This document shows, in pieces, positions 18,353 to 27,553 of a DNA stretch of 64,000 nucleotides. Position 1 is the stretch's first letter. The number at the start of each line of letters is the position of its first letter. The position numbers and the translations under genes were made by a program. Under the pieces are notes generated by a model. The model saw nothing but the letters and a program-made list of their open reading frames with translations, was not told the origin of the DNA and searched no databases. This DNA comes from Clostridia bacterium (GTDB taxonomy: Bacteria > Bacillota > Clostridia > Oscillospirales > Acutalibacteraceae): the NCBI GenBank assembly GCA_017548045.1, contig JAFYNR010000032.1, positions 28,565 through 92,564 on the forward strand. Direction: 5' to 3'.

Positions 18353-18958
18353 TTAAAAATTCTTTGCAAGCTGTTTGAGTGCCTGCTTGATCATTTCTTC
18401 TGTTGAAAGATTGCCGTCAAGTCTGCCTACGGCAATGCTGGCTTCGGATTTACTGTAACCCAGCATTACAAGTGCGTTTACCGCATCCTCACCTGCATAG
18501 CTGACCGTTGCCTTCTGTGCCGCCGCAATGTTGCCGAGAGTTTCAGAGCTTGTCGCAAAGCCGTCAAGCTTGCCCTTGAGCTCAAGCACAACTCTTTGTG
18601 CAATCTTGGGGCCTACGCCCTGAGCCGCAGTTATTGCTTTGACGTCGCCGCCTGCAACGGCTACCGCAAGCATATCGGGGGTAAGCTGCGAAAGAATGGC
18701 AAGAGCCGCCTTGGGACCTACACCCGAAACGCCCGTAAGCATCTTAAAGCAATCCAGTTCATTTTTATCCGCAAAGCCGAAAAGATCAAGGGCATCCTCA
18801 CGCACGTTAAGGTGGGTGAAAAGAGTATGCTCCGCACCTACGCTGCATTTACGCAGGGTATTGCCCGTTGCGAAAAGCCTGAACGCAACGCCGCCGCATT
18901 CAAGGGCAACACTGCTTTCATCCATATATATAATTTTACCTGTCAAACTGTAAAACAT
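18353..18958 (-). CDS. ruvA: Holliday junction branch migration protein RuvA
   Basis: A 201-residue RuvA. It starts MFYSLTGKI, as the family does. A longer in-frame start 23 codons upstream is rejected because AAAGGAAG precedes the ATG at 18958 and the extension runs into ruvC. The OB domain is at residues 1-65. The helix-hairpin-helix segments VSGVGPKAAL and AQGVGPKIAQRVV bind the junction. The C-terminal domain (about 150-201) contacts RuvB. Confidence 0.95.
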   Translation of the reverse strand: MFYSLTGKIIYMDESSVALECGGVAFRLFATGNTLRKCSVGAEHTLFTHLNVREDALDLFGFADKNELDCFKMLTGVSGVGPKAALAILSQLTPDMLAVAVAGGDVKAITAAQGVGPKIAQRVVLELKGKLDGFATSSETLGNIAAAQKATVSYAGEDAVNALVMLGYSKSEASIAVGRLDGNLSTEEMIKQALKQLAKNF

Positions 18959-18975
18959 AAAGCAACTTCCTTTGT

Positions 18976-19473
18976 TTATCTTCTGCCAAGAGAACCTATC
19001 AGCGAGCCTGCACTGTGGCAGTGGCATATTGCCATTGCAAGAGCATCGGCGGCATCGTCGGGTTTAGGAATTTTTTCAAGATTCAGCATAACCCTTGTCA
19101 TTTCCTGAACCTGCTTTTTCTCTGCCCTGCCGTAGCCTACAACACTCTGCTTAACCTGCAAGGGTGTGTATTCAAAAATCGGCATCCTTGCCTTCTGCGC
19201 CGCAAGCACAAGAGTGCCTCTCGCCTGAGCAACATCAATGGCAGTTTTTTGGTTAGTATTGAAAAACAGCTTTTCAATAGCCATAGCCTCGGGTCTGTAC
19301 CTGTCAATAAGCATACAGGCACAGTCATAAATCCGTTCAAGTCTCTCGTTGAAGGGTGTATGGGCTTCGGTGGTTATTGCGCCGTAATCCAGCACCCTGA
19401 AATGGTTATTATGATATTCAACAACACCGTATCCGACTATTGCATAGCCGGGGTCAATTCCAAGAACTATCAT
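18976..19473 (-). CDS. ruvC: Holliday junction resolvase RuvC
   Basis: A 165-residue endonuclease. The acidic metal ligands are in LGIDPGYA (Asp7), AIEKLFF and KPDDAADALA. It cuts Holliday junctions moved by RuvAB. Length is typical. Its ATG overlaps the der stop by 4 bases and ruvA follows after 17 bases. Confidence 0.96.
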   Translation of the reverse strand: MIVLGIDPGYAIVGYGVVEYHNNHFRVLDYGAITTEAHTPFNERLERIYDCACMLIDRYRPEAMAIEKLFFNTNQKTAIDVAQARGTLVLAAQKARMPIFEYTPLQVKQSVVGYGRAEKKQVQEMTRVMLNLEKIPKPDDAADALAMAICHCHSAGSLIGSLGRR

Positions 19474-20795
19474 TTTTTGTTTGACTCTCTTTCACGCACT
19501 ACCATTCTTGTGGGCGTTCCTTCAAGACCGAAAATTTCTCTTATCTGATTGTCAAGATAACGCTGATAGCTGTAATGGAAAAGCTCCGCATCATTAACAA
19601 AGCACACGAATGTGGGGGGTCTTGTTGAAGCCTGAGTCATATAATAAATTTTGAGGCGCTTACCTTTATCCGAAGGAGGCTGAACCCTTGCAGTTGCATC
19701 TGCAAGCACATCGTTGAGTTTGCCCGTTGAAATACGCATTGCATTCTGCGTATCAACAAATTTGATAAGCTCAAACAGACGGTCAAGTCTGATTTTTTCT
19801 TTTGCCGAAATAAAGATAATGGGCGCATATGACATAAATGAGAAATCCTTCATAAGCTGTTTTCTCATGCTGTCCATTGTCTTTCCGTCTTTTTCAACCG
19901 CATCCCACTTGTTGACTGCGATAATACATCCCTTACCCATTTCATGAGCAATACCTGCAACCTTTGAATCCTGCTCCGTAAAGCCTTCGGTAGCATCAAT
20001 CATAATAACGCAGACCTGTGCTCTTTCAACCGCCATTCTGGCTCTGATTACGGAATACTTCTCAATCTGGTCGTAGACCTTACTCTTACGGCGCAGACCG
20101 GCGGTATCGATAAATATAAACTTGCCGTGGTTGTTTTCAACAATTGAATCCGTTGCATCTCTCGTTGTGCCTGCGATGTCTGAAACAATCATTCTGTCCT
20201 CACCGAGAACCGCATTTACAAGAGAGGATTTGCCTGCATTGGGCTTGCCTATAACAGCAACCTTTATTGCATCATCCTCATCGGTATCCTCGTTTTCATC
20301 GGGCAGATATTTCAGCACCTCGTCAAGCAGATCGCCCGTACCCATACCGTGAACCGACGAAACGGGAATGGGGTCACCAAGACCAAGGTTATAGAATTCA
20401 TAGAAATCCGGGGGAAGTTCACCCGGTGTATCGCATTTATTCACGCAAAGCACAACGGGCTTACCGCTTTTCTGAAGCATTGCGGCAACCTCACTGTCGG
20501 TTGCAACAACACCCGAACGTATATCCGTAACAAGGATAATGACGTTGGCGCTGTCGATTGCAAGCTGGGCCTGCCTTCTCATCTGTTTGAGAATAATATC
20601 GTCCGAATATGGCTCGATACCACCCGTATCAATGAGCATAAAGTGTCTGTTAAGCCACTCGCACTCACCGTAAATTCTGTCTCTTGTAACACCCGGAGTA
20701 TCGTCAACGATAGAAAGCCTTGCGCCTACAAGCTTATTGAAAAGTGTGGATTTACCTACGTTGGGTCTGCCTACAATGGCAACTACATTGGACAT
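19470..20795 (-). CDS. der: ribosome biogenesis GTPase Der (EngA)
   Basis: A 441-residue protein with two tandem GTPase domains. The first has GRPNVGKST (8-16), DTPG and NKCD. The second has GKPNAGKSS, DTAGLRR and NKWD. A C-terminal KH-like domain ends in QIREIFGLEGTP. Der acts in 50S subunit assembly. It begins directly after the stop of the DUF512 gene (no gap) and overlaps ruvC by 4 bases. Confidence 0.97.
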   Translation of the reverse strand: MSNVVAIVGRPNVGKSTLFNKLVGARLSIVDDTPGVTRDRIYGECEWLNRHFMLIDTGGIEPYSDDIILKQMRRQAQLAIDSANVIILVTDIRSGVVATDSEVAAMLQKSGKPVVLCVNKCDTPGELPPDFYEFYNLGLGDPIPVSSVHGMGTGDLLDEVLKYLPDENEDTDEDDAIKVAVIGKPNAGKSSLVNAVLGEDRMIVSDIAGTTRDATDSIVENNHGKFIFIDTAGLRRKSKVYDQIEKYSVIRARMAVERAQVCVIMIDATEGFTEQDSKVAGIAHEMGKGCIIAVNKWDAVEKDGKTMDSMRKQLMKDFSFMSYAPIIFISAKEKIRLDRLFELIKFVDTQNAMRISTGKLNDVLADATARVQPPSDKGKRLKIYYMTQASTRPPTFVCFVNDAELFHYSYQRYLDNQIREIFGLEGTPTRMVVRERESNKK

Positions 20796-22103
20796 TTATA
20801 TCCCTCCTGTCAGGGCAGAGAGCAAATCCTCTCCGCCGGGTCCGTTTTGTGTAACTTTGATTTTCAATTTATCCGAAAGCTCCTCAACCGTCATATCGTC
20901 AAGGAACATATCCCCCTCACTGCGAAGACAGTTAGGCGGAATTATAAGTTCTTCGCCAAGTTTAAGACCTTCAACCGCCGAAGCAATATCTCTGCCGCAA
21001 AGCAGACCCGAAACGGTTATCATACTGCCCAGCAAACGGTTTTTTGCGGCAACAACCTGAACGGAAAGACCTTTTATTTTGTTTTCAGCTTTTACCGAAA
21101 GCTCCTTTATCAGCGGATATGCCGCTTCACCCGTAACGACGGTTACTTTTCTGTCAAGGGAAGTAACTGCACATTCATTCAGCGCATCTTCAAACTCCGC
21201 TTTGAGCAAAGCCCACATTCCCACGCCGTTTTCAAGCTGAGGAAAGCCGTTGTAATATTCTTCACCGGGCATTTCACGCTTTGCCTTGAGATAAAATTCA
21301 TCTGCCGCATAAGCGATTACCGTACCGTGTTCCTCTTCGAATTTTTCGTTGAAACGGTCAATCATATCTATGACTTCGCCTGCGGTTTCGCAGGTGTAGG
21401 GTTCAAGAGGATAAAGCCCTTCTCTGTGGTCCGAAAGACCTACGGGCACCGCCGCAATGCTCTGCACCGCAGGGTAAAGCTTTGCAAGTTCCCCAAGACT
21501 GTATTCAAGCTCACTGCCGTCGTTTATTCCCGGACAAAGCACAAGCTGTGTATTGAGTGCAATACCCGCATCCGCAAACCGTCTCAAATATTTCAGCGAT
21601 TCGCCCGCCTTGGGATTTGCCATCATTTTTACCCTCAGGTCGGGATTCATCGTCTGCACCGATACGTTAACGGGGCTGATGTGCATTTTTATTATTCTTT
21701 CGGCTTCGGAATCCGTCAGGTTTGTAAGTGTGATGTAATTACCGAAAAGGAAGGAAAGCCTTGAATCGTCATCCTTGAAATAAAGACTTTTTCTCAGACC
21801 CTTCGGAAGCTGATCAATAAAACAGAAAATGCATTTATTTTTGCAGCTTCTTTGCCTGTCCATAAGGTACGTTTCAAACTCCAGACCGATATCCTCAAAT
21901 TCATCCTTTTTTATAAGCACAAGCTTCGATTTGCCTTGTGCCGTCTGAAGGGCAATCACAAGCTTCTTTTCGTTGAGATAGAAACGGTAATCCAGGACGT
22001 CATTTATCTCATTTCCGTTTATACTCAGAAGCCTGTCCCCTGCACGTATTTTCTTCTTTTCGGCAATACTGCCCTTGGTAATTTCACTTATTGTTACCGC
22101 CAT
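20796..22103 (-). CDS. PDZ-radical SAM protein (DUF512 family)
   Basis: A 435-residue protein. The N-terminus (about 1-60) is PDZ-like (KIRAGDRLLSING). The iron-sulfur motif CKNKCIFCFIDQLP (C-x3-C-x2-C) follows at about 90, then a radical SAM barrel and the DUF512 C-terminal region (about 300-435). This architecture is conserved in Firmicutes, often beside der, but its substrate is unknown. GCAGGTGA precedes the ATG at 22103. It is the first gene of the long minus-strand array. Confidence 0.88.
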   Translation of the reverse strand: MAVTISEITKGSIAEKKKIRAGDRLLSINGNEINDVLDYRFYLNEKKLVIALQTAQGKSKLVLIKKDEFEDIGLEFETYLMDRQRSCKNKCIFCFIDQLPKGLRKSLYFKDDDSRLSFLFGNYITLTNLTDSEAERIIKMHISPVNVSVQTMNPDLRVKMMANPKAGESLKYLRRFADAGIALNTQLVLCPGINDGSELEYSLGELAKLYPAVQSIAAVPVGLSDHREGLYPLEPYTCETAGEVIDMIDRFNEKFEEEHGTVIAYAADEFYLKAKREMPGEEYYNGFPQLENGVGMWALLKAEFEDALNECAVTSLDRKVTVVTGEAAYPLIKELSVKAENKIKGLSVQVVAAKNRLLGSMITVSGLLCGRDIASAVEGLKLGEELIIPPNCLRSEGDMFLDDMTVEELSDKLKIKVTQNGPGGEDLLSALTGGI

Positions 22104-22226
22104 TATCTCACCTGCCTATACTACCCGATTTTAATTCACCGTACAGTATAACACACTTTTTTGCAAATTGGTAGTGAATTATTTGTAAATATTATAATAT
22201 TTTTAAAGAAGTTGCAAAAAAATCTA

Positions 22227-22255
22227 TTGTAAACTCGGTTTTTATAGGGTATAAT
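22227..22255 (+). promoter_or_regulatory. obg promoter
   Basis: TTGTAA (22227-22232), a 17-base spacer ending TAGGG, and a perfect TATAAT (22250-22255). It lies 51 bases before the obg ATG. The region 22104-22306 is a divergent promoter zone; I saw no clear pair for the minus-strand array. Confidence 0.8.
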
Positions 22256-22306
22256 CTATGATGTGAATGTATGTCTTAATTCAAACAAAAGGAAAAGGAA
22301 AAGCGT

Positions 22307-23578
22307 ATGTTTGTAGATATTGCGAAAATCAAAATAAAAGCAGGTAACGGCGGCAACGGTGCCGTCAGTTTCCGCAGAGAAAAATACGTTGCGGCAGGCG
22401 GTCCCGACGGCGGTGACGGCGGCAAAGGCGGTAACGTAGTATTTCAGGTTGACGACAATCTCGCAACCCTTGCGGACTTCCGTTACAAAAGAAAATACAC
22501 CGCACCCAACGGCGAAAACGGCTCAGGCGGACGCAAAAACGGCAGAGGCGGCGAAGACCTCATAATTAAGGTGCCCCGAGGCACAATAATAAGAGAGGTT
22601 GAAAGCGGTGCTGTTATGGCGGATATGTCGGGCAGTGAGCCTTTCATTGCCGCAAAAGGCGGCAGAGGCGGCTGGGGCAACCCCCACTTTGCAACCCCCA
22701 CAAGGCAGGTTCCCCGTTTCGCAAAAAACGGTACTCCCGGCGAGGAATGGGAGGTAAGCCTTGAACTCAAGCTTCTTGCCGACGTAGGCCTGCTGGGCTT
22801 CCCCAACGTGGGAAAATCAACCCTTGTTTCAGTGGTAAGTCAGGCAAAGCCGATTATTGCGAACTATCACTTCACAACAATAACTCCCGTGCTGGGCGTT
22901 GTTTCTCTCGGCGAAGGCAGTTCGTTTGTTATGGCGGATATTCCCGGTCTTATTGAAGGCGCCGGCGACGGTGTGGGTCTGGGTCACGAATTTCTCCGCC
23001 ACGTAGACCGTTGCAGACTGCTTGTTCACATTGTTGATGCCGCCGGAAGTGAAGGCAGAGACCCCATCGAGGATTTCGAAATCATCAACAAAGAACTCGA
23101 AAAATTTGACCCCGAATTGGCAAAGCGCCCTCAGATTGTTTGTGCAAACAAAATTGACCTTGCGGAAGATGAGCAGCTCGAAAGACTTGAAAAGTATTTT
23201 ACCGAGCGCGGCTACGAATACCACACAATGTGCGCTCCCATTCTTGAGGGCACAAGCGAGCTTATCAGCGCTGTATGGAATAAGCTTCAGACTCTCCCCC
23301 CCATCAAGCAGTATGAAGCGGAGATTATTCCCGTTGAAATGTTTGAGAAGCAGGCGGACAAAGGCTTCACCATCCGCGTTGAGGATGATATCTATTTTGT
23401 GGAAGCACCCTGGCTTCTCAAAATTCTTCAGCGCACAGACCTTGACGACTACGAGTCACTGCAATACTTCCAGAGAATTCTTATTTCAAGCGGAATCATT
23501 GACGCTCTCCGTGAAAGAGGCATAAATGAAGGCGATACCGTTTCTATTTATGACCTTGAATTTGATTTTGTTAACTGA
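22307..23578 (+). CDS. obg: Obg family GTPase
   Basis: A 423-residue GTPase. The Gly-rich Obg fold covers about 1-158 (GNGGNGAVSFRREK). G1 is GFPNVGKST, the switch is NYHFTTITP, G3 is DIPGLIEGA and G4 is NKID. A C-terminal OCT domain lies at about 345-423. It takes part in 50S assembly and the stress and sporulation response. AAAGGAAAAGG lies before the ATG. mrnC follows directly. Confidence 0.97.
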   Translation: MFVDIAKIKIKAGNGGNGAVSFRREKYVAAGGPDGGDGGKGGNVVFQVDDNLATLADFRYKRKYTAPNGENGSGGRKNGRGGEDLIIKVPRGTIIREVESGAVMADMSGSEPFIAAKGGRGGWGNPHFATPTRQVPRFAKNGTPGEEWEVSLELKLLADVGLLGFPNVGKSTLVSVVSQAKPIIANYHFTTITPVLGVVSLGEGSSFVMADIPGLIEGAGDGVGLGHEFLRHVDRCRLLVHIVDAAGSEGRDPIEDFEIINKELEKFDPELAKRPQIVCANKIDLAEDEQLERLEKYFTERGYEYHTMCAPILEGTSELISAVWNKLQTLPPIKQYEAEIIPVEMFEKQADKGFTIRVEDDIYFVEAPWLLKILQRTDLDDYESLQYFQRILISSGIIDALRERGINEGDTVSIYDLEFDFVN

Positions 23579-23594
23579 TTGCGGGGTAAAAAGC

Positions 23595-23990
23595 TTGAAT
23601 TTACTGATTGATAAAAAAACGGACGTTTCATCTCTCAGCCCACTCACTCTTGCTTTTGTGGGTGACACGGTTTTTGACCTGCTCACAAGAAGCGAGCTTG
23701 TGTGCGAAGCAAACAGACCCGTCAATGCACTGCACACTGCGGCAAGCAAAAGAGTATGCGCCGCCGCCCAGGCAGAGAGTATGAAAAAAATTCTTCCTTT
23801 GCTTACGGAAGATGAAACTGCCGTATTCAAAAGAGGAAGAAACGCTCATACGGGCGGAATCCCCAAGAATGCATCCAGTGCGGATTATCACTATGCAACG
23901 GGGCTTGAAAGCCTTTTCGGCTGGCTTTATCTCAGAGGCGAAGCTGAAAGAATAACGGAACTTTATTCGATTATCAGAAACGAGGACTGA
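23595..23990 (+). CDS. mrnC: Mini-ribonuclease III
   Basis: A 131-residue RNase III catalytic domain without the RNA-binding domain. SPLTLAFVGDTVFDL holds the catalytic Asp, and the RGRNAHTGGIPKNAS segment is typical. It matures 23S rRNA ends. The TTG at 23595 gives the usual family length and follows obg by 16 bases. An ATG at 23526 is also in frame but would overlap obg by 53 bases and add an unlike hydrophobic leader. The start is therefore uncertain. Confidence 0.85.
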   Translation: MNLLIDKKTDVSSLSPLTLAFVGDTVFDLLTRSELVCEANRPVNALHTAASKRVCAAAQAESMKKILPLLTEDETAVFKRGRNAHTGGIPKNASSADYHYATGLESLFGWLYLRGEAERITELYSIIRNED

Positions 23991-23997
23991 TATACAA

Positions 23998-24858
23998 ATG
24001 ACCAAAGAAAAAGCTCTCGGTCTATTAAAAAACAACGGAATATGGCTTGTAGGCTGTATTCTTTATTCCATAGGTGTCAACAGCTTTTCCGTGCCTAACG
24101 AAATCGCACAAAGCGGCGTAACCGGCGTTGCGGTTATACTGAACTACCTTTTTGACTTCCCTGTGGGTACGGCAAACCTGGTGCTTAATATTCCGCTTCT
24201 TATTCTTATGTGGATATATCTGGGCAAGCAGCTTGTGGCAAGAACTCTATGGGTAACGGTTGTTCTTTCAACCGCACTTGATGTGCTTGCGCTTGTCGGT
24301 ATACCTCAGTATACGGGAGATAAGCTCCTTGCCGCCATATTCTGCGGCCTTTTTCAAGGTGCCGGTCTCGGTATGATTATGATAACCGGCGCAACCAGCG
24401 GCGGCACCGATATTATTGCAAGGCTTGTGCACAAAAAATTCCGTCACATCACCGTAGGCAACGTTGTGCTTGCGGCAGATGCTATCGTTGTTACCGCAGG
24501 TATGCTTGTTTTCCGCAGTATTGAAAGCGGCCTTTACGCCATCATAATCATCTACGTCAGCACAAAGGTTATTGATACGATGATTTACGGCACAGGCAAC
24601 GGCAAGATGCTTATGATTGTCACCGACAAAGCCGATGAAGTGTCAAAGGCTATTGTTTCAACCTCTCCCAGAGGCGTATCCATTGTGCCTGCAAAGGGCG
24701 CCTATACGGGTAATGATAAAAACGTTCTTATCTGCGTTGCCCGAAAGCACGAGGTTTCAGGTATTCTCAGCACCGTAAAAGAGGTTGACGACAAAACCTT
24801 CACCATAGTCAGCGAAGCCAATGAGATTCTCGGTAAGGGCTTCAACAAAACCATCTAA
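23998..24858 (+). CDS. YitT family membrane protein
   Basis: A 286-residue protein with about six membrane helices (residues 12-205) and a soluble C-terminal DUF2179 domain (about 210-280, including MLMIVTDKADEVSKAI). The GGTDIIARLV segment is typical of YitT proteins. The transported compound is unknown. The ATG lies 7 bases after mrnC and GAGG precedes it, so it is probably co-transcribed with obg and mrnC. Confidence 0.88.
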   Translation: MTKEKALGLLKNNGIWLVGCILYSIGVNSFSVPNEIAQSGVTGVAVILNYLFDFPVGTANLVLNIPLLILMWIYLGKQLVARTLWVTVVLSTALDVLALVGIPQYTGDKLLAAIFCGLFQGAGLGMIMITGATSGGTDIIARLVHKKFRHITVGNVVLAADAIVVTAGMLVFRSIESGLYAIIIIYVSTKVIDTMIYGTGNGKMLMIVTDKADEVSKAIVSTSPRGVSIVPAKGAYTGNDKNVLICVARKHEVSGILSTVKEVDDKTFTIVSEANEILGKGFNKTI

Positions 24859-24871
24859 AGGAGAAAAAATT

Positions 24872-25252
24872 ATGAAAAGAATTTTATCGTTCATTCTTGC
24901 GGCGGCTATGCTTCTCTGCCTTGCCGCCTGCACACCCGTAAGCAAAGACAGCATTGAGCCTGCCGTTTACCGCCTGGAGGATGAGCAGTATCCCAGACTT
25001 TCTCTCAGAGATGACGGCACCTTCTTCCTTGTTTATACGGTTATGGCAAGCCGCGTTTCAAAGGGCACGTATTCCGTCAGCGACAAGATTCTCAGACTTG
25101 AGTGTGAAGACGGCACCGTTTACTGCTTTGACGTTAAACGCGAGGCGCTTGAATTCAACGCAGAGCTTTCTGATGAATTCGTAAAGATGTACGAAGAAGA
25201 ACCCGATTTTACACAGGGCACAACCTTTGAGCTCTGGCGTACATACGATTAA
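24872..25252 (+). CDS. small secreted lipoprotein
   Basis: A 126-residue protein with a lipoprotein signal: MKRILSFILAAAML, then lipobox LAAC with Cys20 as the lipid-bearing residue. The mature part (about 105 residues) is strand-rich and charged, with RLSLRDDGTFFLVYT and SKGTYSVSDKILRLEC, like small copper-resistance or lipocalin-type barrels. No family is recognised. AAAGGAG lies 9 bases before the ATG at 24872, 13 bases after the YitT stop. An earlier in-frame start inside the YitT gene is rejected. Confidence 0.85.
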   Translation: MKRILSFILAAAMLLCLAACTPVSKDSIEPAVYRLEDEQYPRLSLRDDGTFFLVYTVMASRVSKGTYSVSDKILRLECEDGTVYCFDVKREALEFNAELSDEFVKMYEEEPDFTQGTTFELWRTYD

Positions 25253-25255
25253 TTC

Positions 25256-25284
25256 TTGACAATGCCGTATTGCTGATATATAAT
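25256..25284 (+). promoter_or_regulatory. yebC promoter
   Basis: TTGACA (25256-25261), a 17-base spacer and TATAAT (25279-25284): a perfect sigma-A consensus. It lies 36 bases before the yebC ATG and begins 3 bases after the lipoprotein stop. Confidence 0.9.
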
Positions 25285-25320
25285 ATTAAGGTTGAATTTT
25301 CAAAAAGCGAGGTTTTATAA

Positions 25321-26061
25321 ATGTCAGGCCATTCAAAATGGAGTACCATTAAGAGAAAAAAAGAAAAAACAGATAATCAGAGAGCAAAGATTTTCACCAA
25401 AATCGGCAGAGAGATTGCAGTTGTAGTCCGTGAAGGCGGTCCCGACCCCGCATCAAACTCAAAGCTCAAGGACGTTATCGCAAAGGCAAAGGCAAATAAC
25501 GTTCCCAACGATAACATTGAAAGAATCATCAAGAAGGCTGCAGGCGAAACAGGCGGTGCAGACTACGAAGAAATCGTATACGAAGGCTACGGTCCCTCAG
25601 GCGTTGCCGTTATCGTCGAAGCACTTACCGATAACCGTAACAGAACCGCAGGCGATGTTCGCCACTATTTTGATAAGTACGGCGGAAATATGGGGCAGAG
25701 CGGCTGTGTTTCATTTATGTTTGCAAAGCAGGGCGTTATCGTAATCGAAGCCGAAGGCGTTGATGAGGATAAGCTTATGGAGGATGCTCTTGAAGCAGGC
25801 GCAACTGATTTCATCACAGATGACGAAGGCGTTTTTGAAATCAGAACAGAGCCCAATGACTGCGGTGCCGTAAGAGAAGACCTTGAAGCAAAGGGTTATG
25901 CTTTTGTTTCGGCAGAGGTTGAATACGTTCCCTCAACATACACCGCCCTCACCAATCCCGACGATATCAAGAATATGGCAAAGATGCTTGAAATGTTCGA
26001 GGATAACGATGACGTTCAGGCTGTATGGCACAACTGGGAAAACGCTGACGACGCTGAATAA
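25321..26061 (+). CDS. YebC/PmpR family protein
   Basis: A 246-residue YebC family member. It opens [20 protein letters not shown], the family hallmark (20 residues), followed by three alpha/beta domains and [10 protein letters not shown] in the middle. Members act as transcription regulators or, from recent work on the family, help ribosomes pass difficult stretches such as prolines. Which role applies is not visible. It has its own perfect promoter and a shared bidirectional terminator. Confidence 0.95.
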   Translation: MSGHSKWSTIKRKKEKTDNQRAKIFTKIGREIAVVVREGGPDPASNSKLKDVIAKAKANNVPNDNIERIIKKAAGETGGADYEEIVYEGYGPSGVAVIVEALTDNRNRTAGDVRHYFDKYGGNMGQSGCVSFMFAKQGVIVIEAEGVDEDKLMEDALEAGATDFITDDEGVFEIRTEPNDCGAVREDLEAKGYAFVSAEVEYVPSTYTALTNPDDIKNMAKMLEMFEDNDDVQAVWHNWENADDAE

Positions 26062-26073
26062 TTCATATACAAG

Positions 26074-26099
26074 AAGCCCACGGCATATGCCGTGGGCTT
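26074..26099. terminator. bidirectional terminator between yebC and the lipase gene
   Basis: A perfect 26-base palindrome (AAGCCCACGGCAT and its complement), followed by TTTAATTTTT. It ends yebC, and the convergent lipase gene stops 7 bases away. Confidence 0.85.
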
Positions 26100-26105
26100 T
26101 AATTT

Positions 26106-27371
26106 TTATCTGCTGTTTGCGGTGTTTACCATTCCGAAGTAGAATTCTTCAAAGCCTTCCGGGTAATCCTTCGTGCCGCAGAAATCAAAGTGGTCCATAC
26201 CGTGCATGGTATCGAAATAATACCACCTGCCCGTTTGGATTGAATTGCCTTTTTTAACCTCCGATTCATAACTCAAGGCTGTTTCCGCATCGCAGGAGGG
26301 GTACCTTGCAGATGCAAGAGGAACAATTCCGTCATTCAGCGCCCAATCCCCTTCTATCTCAATTCCGTCAACGGTTTTGCCTTTTGTTGAATCAAGCATC
26401 ATCGAAGAAATATAGAAAATAAGGTTAAGGCCTTTGTCGGGCAGCTTCATATCCGATATGCTCCAGGTGTTTTCGGTGGTATATGAATAGTAATAAGTAT
26501 CGGGGGCAAGTTTTATTTTTTCATTAAGCTCCGCCGCACCGCGAAGAGTCATATCGTAGCCGCAGTTGTCGTTGCTTGACGCATAGCTCTTTATTCCGTC
26601 AACACTCAGAAATGCGCGGAATTCATCCTGCTTCGGAGTAAGACCCATATGACCGAGCTGGAAAGAGAAAACCAGAAATTCGTTGCCGAAAATCATACCG
26701 ATTACGTTCATCGCAGTTGCCATAAGATTCATTGTCCACTGAGGGTCAACAAGCTGATTCGCAACCTGTGAGCCGTTGTGAGGCGCAGAAAGGGTTATGC
26801 AGGAATGAATACAATTATGTCCGCCCGTGAAAAGCGGGCTTGTAGCTTCTCCCGTTGCGGCAATTTCATCCTCATCGCCGAAGGCAAGCAATGAGGTCAA
26901 AAGTCTTACCGTTGCACCGCCGAAGGAATGACCCACAAGGTTGATTTTATCCTTCAGATTCCAAGGCTCGCCCATAGTGGCTTTACCCTCATAGCTGAAG
27001 CCGTATCTGTCATGGCCGTGAGCATCTGAATGAGCCTTACCGTAATCAACAACCGTACCCGCAAGCTGTGCATAAAGCTCGCAGGCTCTGTCCCACGCAC
27101 TGCTGAGAGGTCCTATGCTCGGTGCATAAGCCTCAATGCCGTTTTCATTCAGAATTTTCACAATATCCGTTTCGGAGCCGGGCATAAGTCCGCCGCCCCA
27201 ATAGGGAGAAAGGGAGTAATAAGAGGTTTCTGCGCCCCAGCCGCCCATACCGTGAACAAATATGTAGGGATAGTTCGTTTTACCGTTTTCAATTTCAGCG
27301 GCACCGGCAGGAATCAAAATAACGCCGAAAACCAGCACAGCCGCCATAATAAACGAAATAATCTTTTTCAT
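26106..27371 (-). CDS. secreted triacylglycerol lipase-like alpha/beta hydrolase
   Basis: A 421-residue protein with a signal peptide (MKKIISFIMAAVLVFG, cleavage likely after AGA near residue 24). YIFVHGMGGWG carries the oxyanion-hole region. The nucleophile Ser lies in GHSFGG. NDGIVP may hold an acidic ligand and the catalytic His is probably in HGMDHFDF. The layout resembles the staphylococcal-type lipase group, with an inserted lid region. It should hydrolyse lipids or esters outside the cell. It stands alone, with the sugar-acid cluster diverging from it. Confidence 0.85.
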   Translation of the reverse strand: MKKIISFIMAAVLVFGVILIPAGAAEIENGKTNYPYIFVHGMGGWGAETSYYSLSPYWGGGLMPGSETDIVKILNENGIEAYAPSIGPLSSAWDRACELYAQLAGTVVDYGKAHSDAHGHDRYGFSYEGKATMGEPWNLKDKINLVGHSFGGATVRLLTSLLAFGDEDEIAATGEATSPLFTGGHNCIHSCITLSAPHNGSQVANQLVDPQWTMNLMATAMNVIGMIFGNEFLVFSFQLGHMGLTPKQDEFRAFLSVDGIKSYASSNDNCGYDMTLRGAAELNEKIKLAPDTYYYSYTTENTWSISDMKLPDKGLNLIFYISSMMLDSTKGKTVDGIEIEGDWALNDGIVPLASARYPSCDAETALSYESEVKKGNSIQTGRWYYFDTMHGMDHFDFCGTKDYPEGFEEFYFGMVNTANSR

Positions 27372-27484
27372 TATAAGTCCCCTTTCGGTTCATCATACTT
27401 TGATTTTAACCTATGGAAAAAATTGTGTCAACTAAAAAGCAATATGCAAATTTGTAAAAATATTTAAAATGTTTTATTATTTAC

Positions 27485-27512
27485 TTGAAATATTATAAAA
27501 AGATGTTAAAAT
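27485..27512 (+). promoter_or_regulatory. possible promoter of the sugar-acid cluster
   Basis: TTGAAA (27485-27490), a 16-base spacer and TAAAAT (27507-27512), 42 bases before the first ATG. It lies in the AT-rich divergent region 27372-27553. No operator palindrome was recognised there. Confidence 0.4.
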
Positions 27513-27553
27513 TATTTTGATTAGTTCAAATCTATAATCCAGGAGGCAGAATT

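Noticed and set aside
20349-21764. 471-codon open frame on the plus strand opposite der and the DUF512 gene
   Set aside because: Rich in Lys, Cys, Arg and Phe with no known domain; it is the shadow of two clear conserved genes.
22104-22306. Promoter for the 14-gene array
   Set aside because: TTGCAA and TATACT are present on the minus strand but only 10 bases apart, so the pair is not credible.
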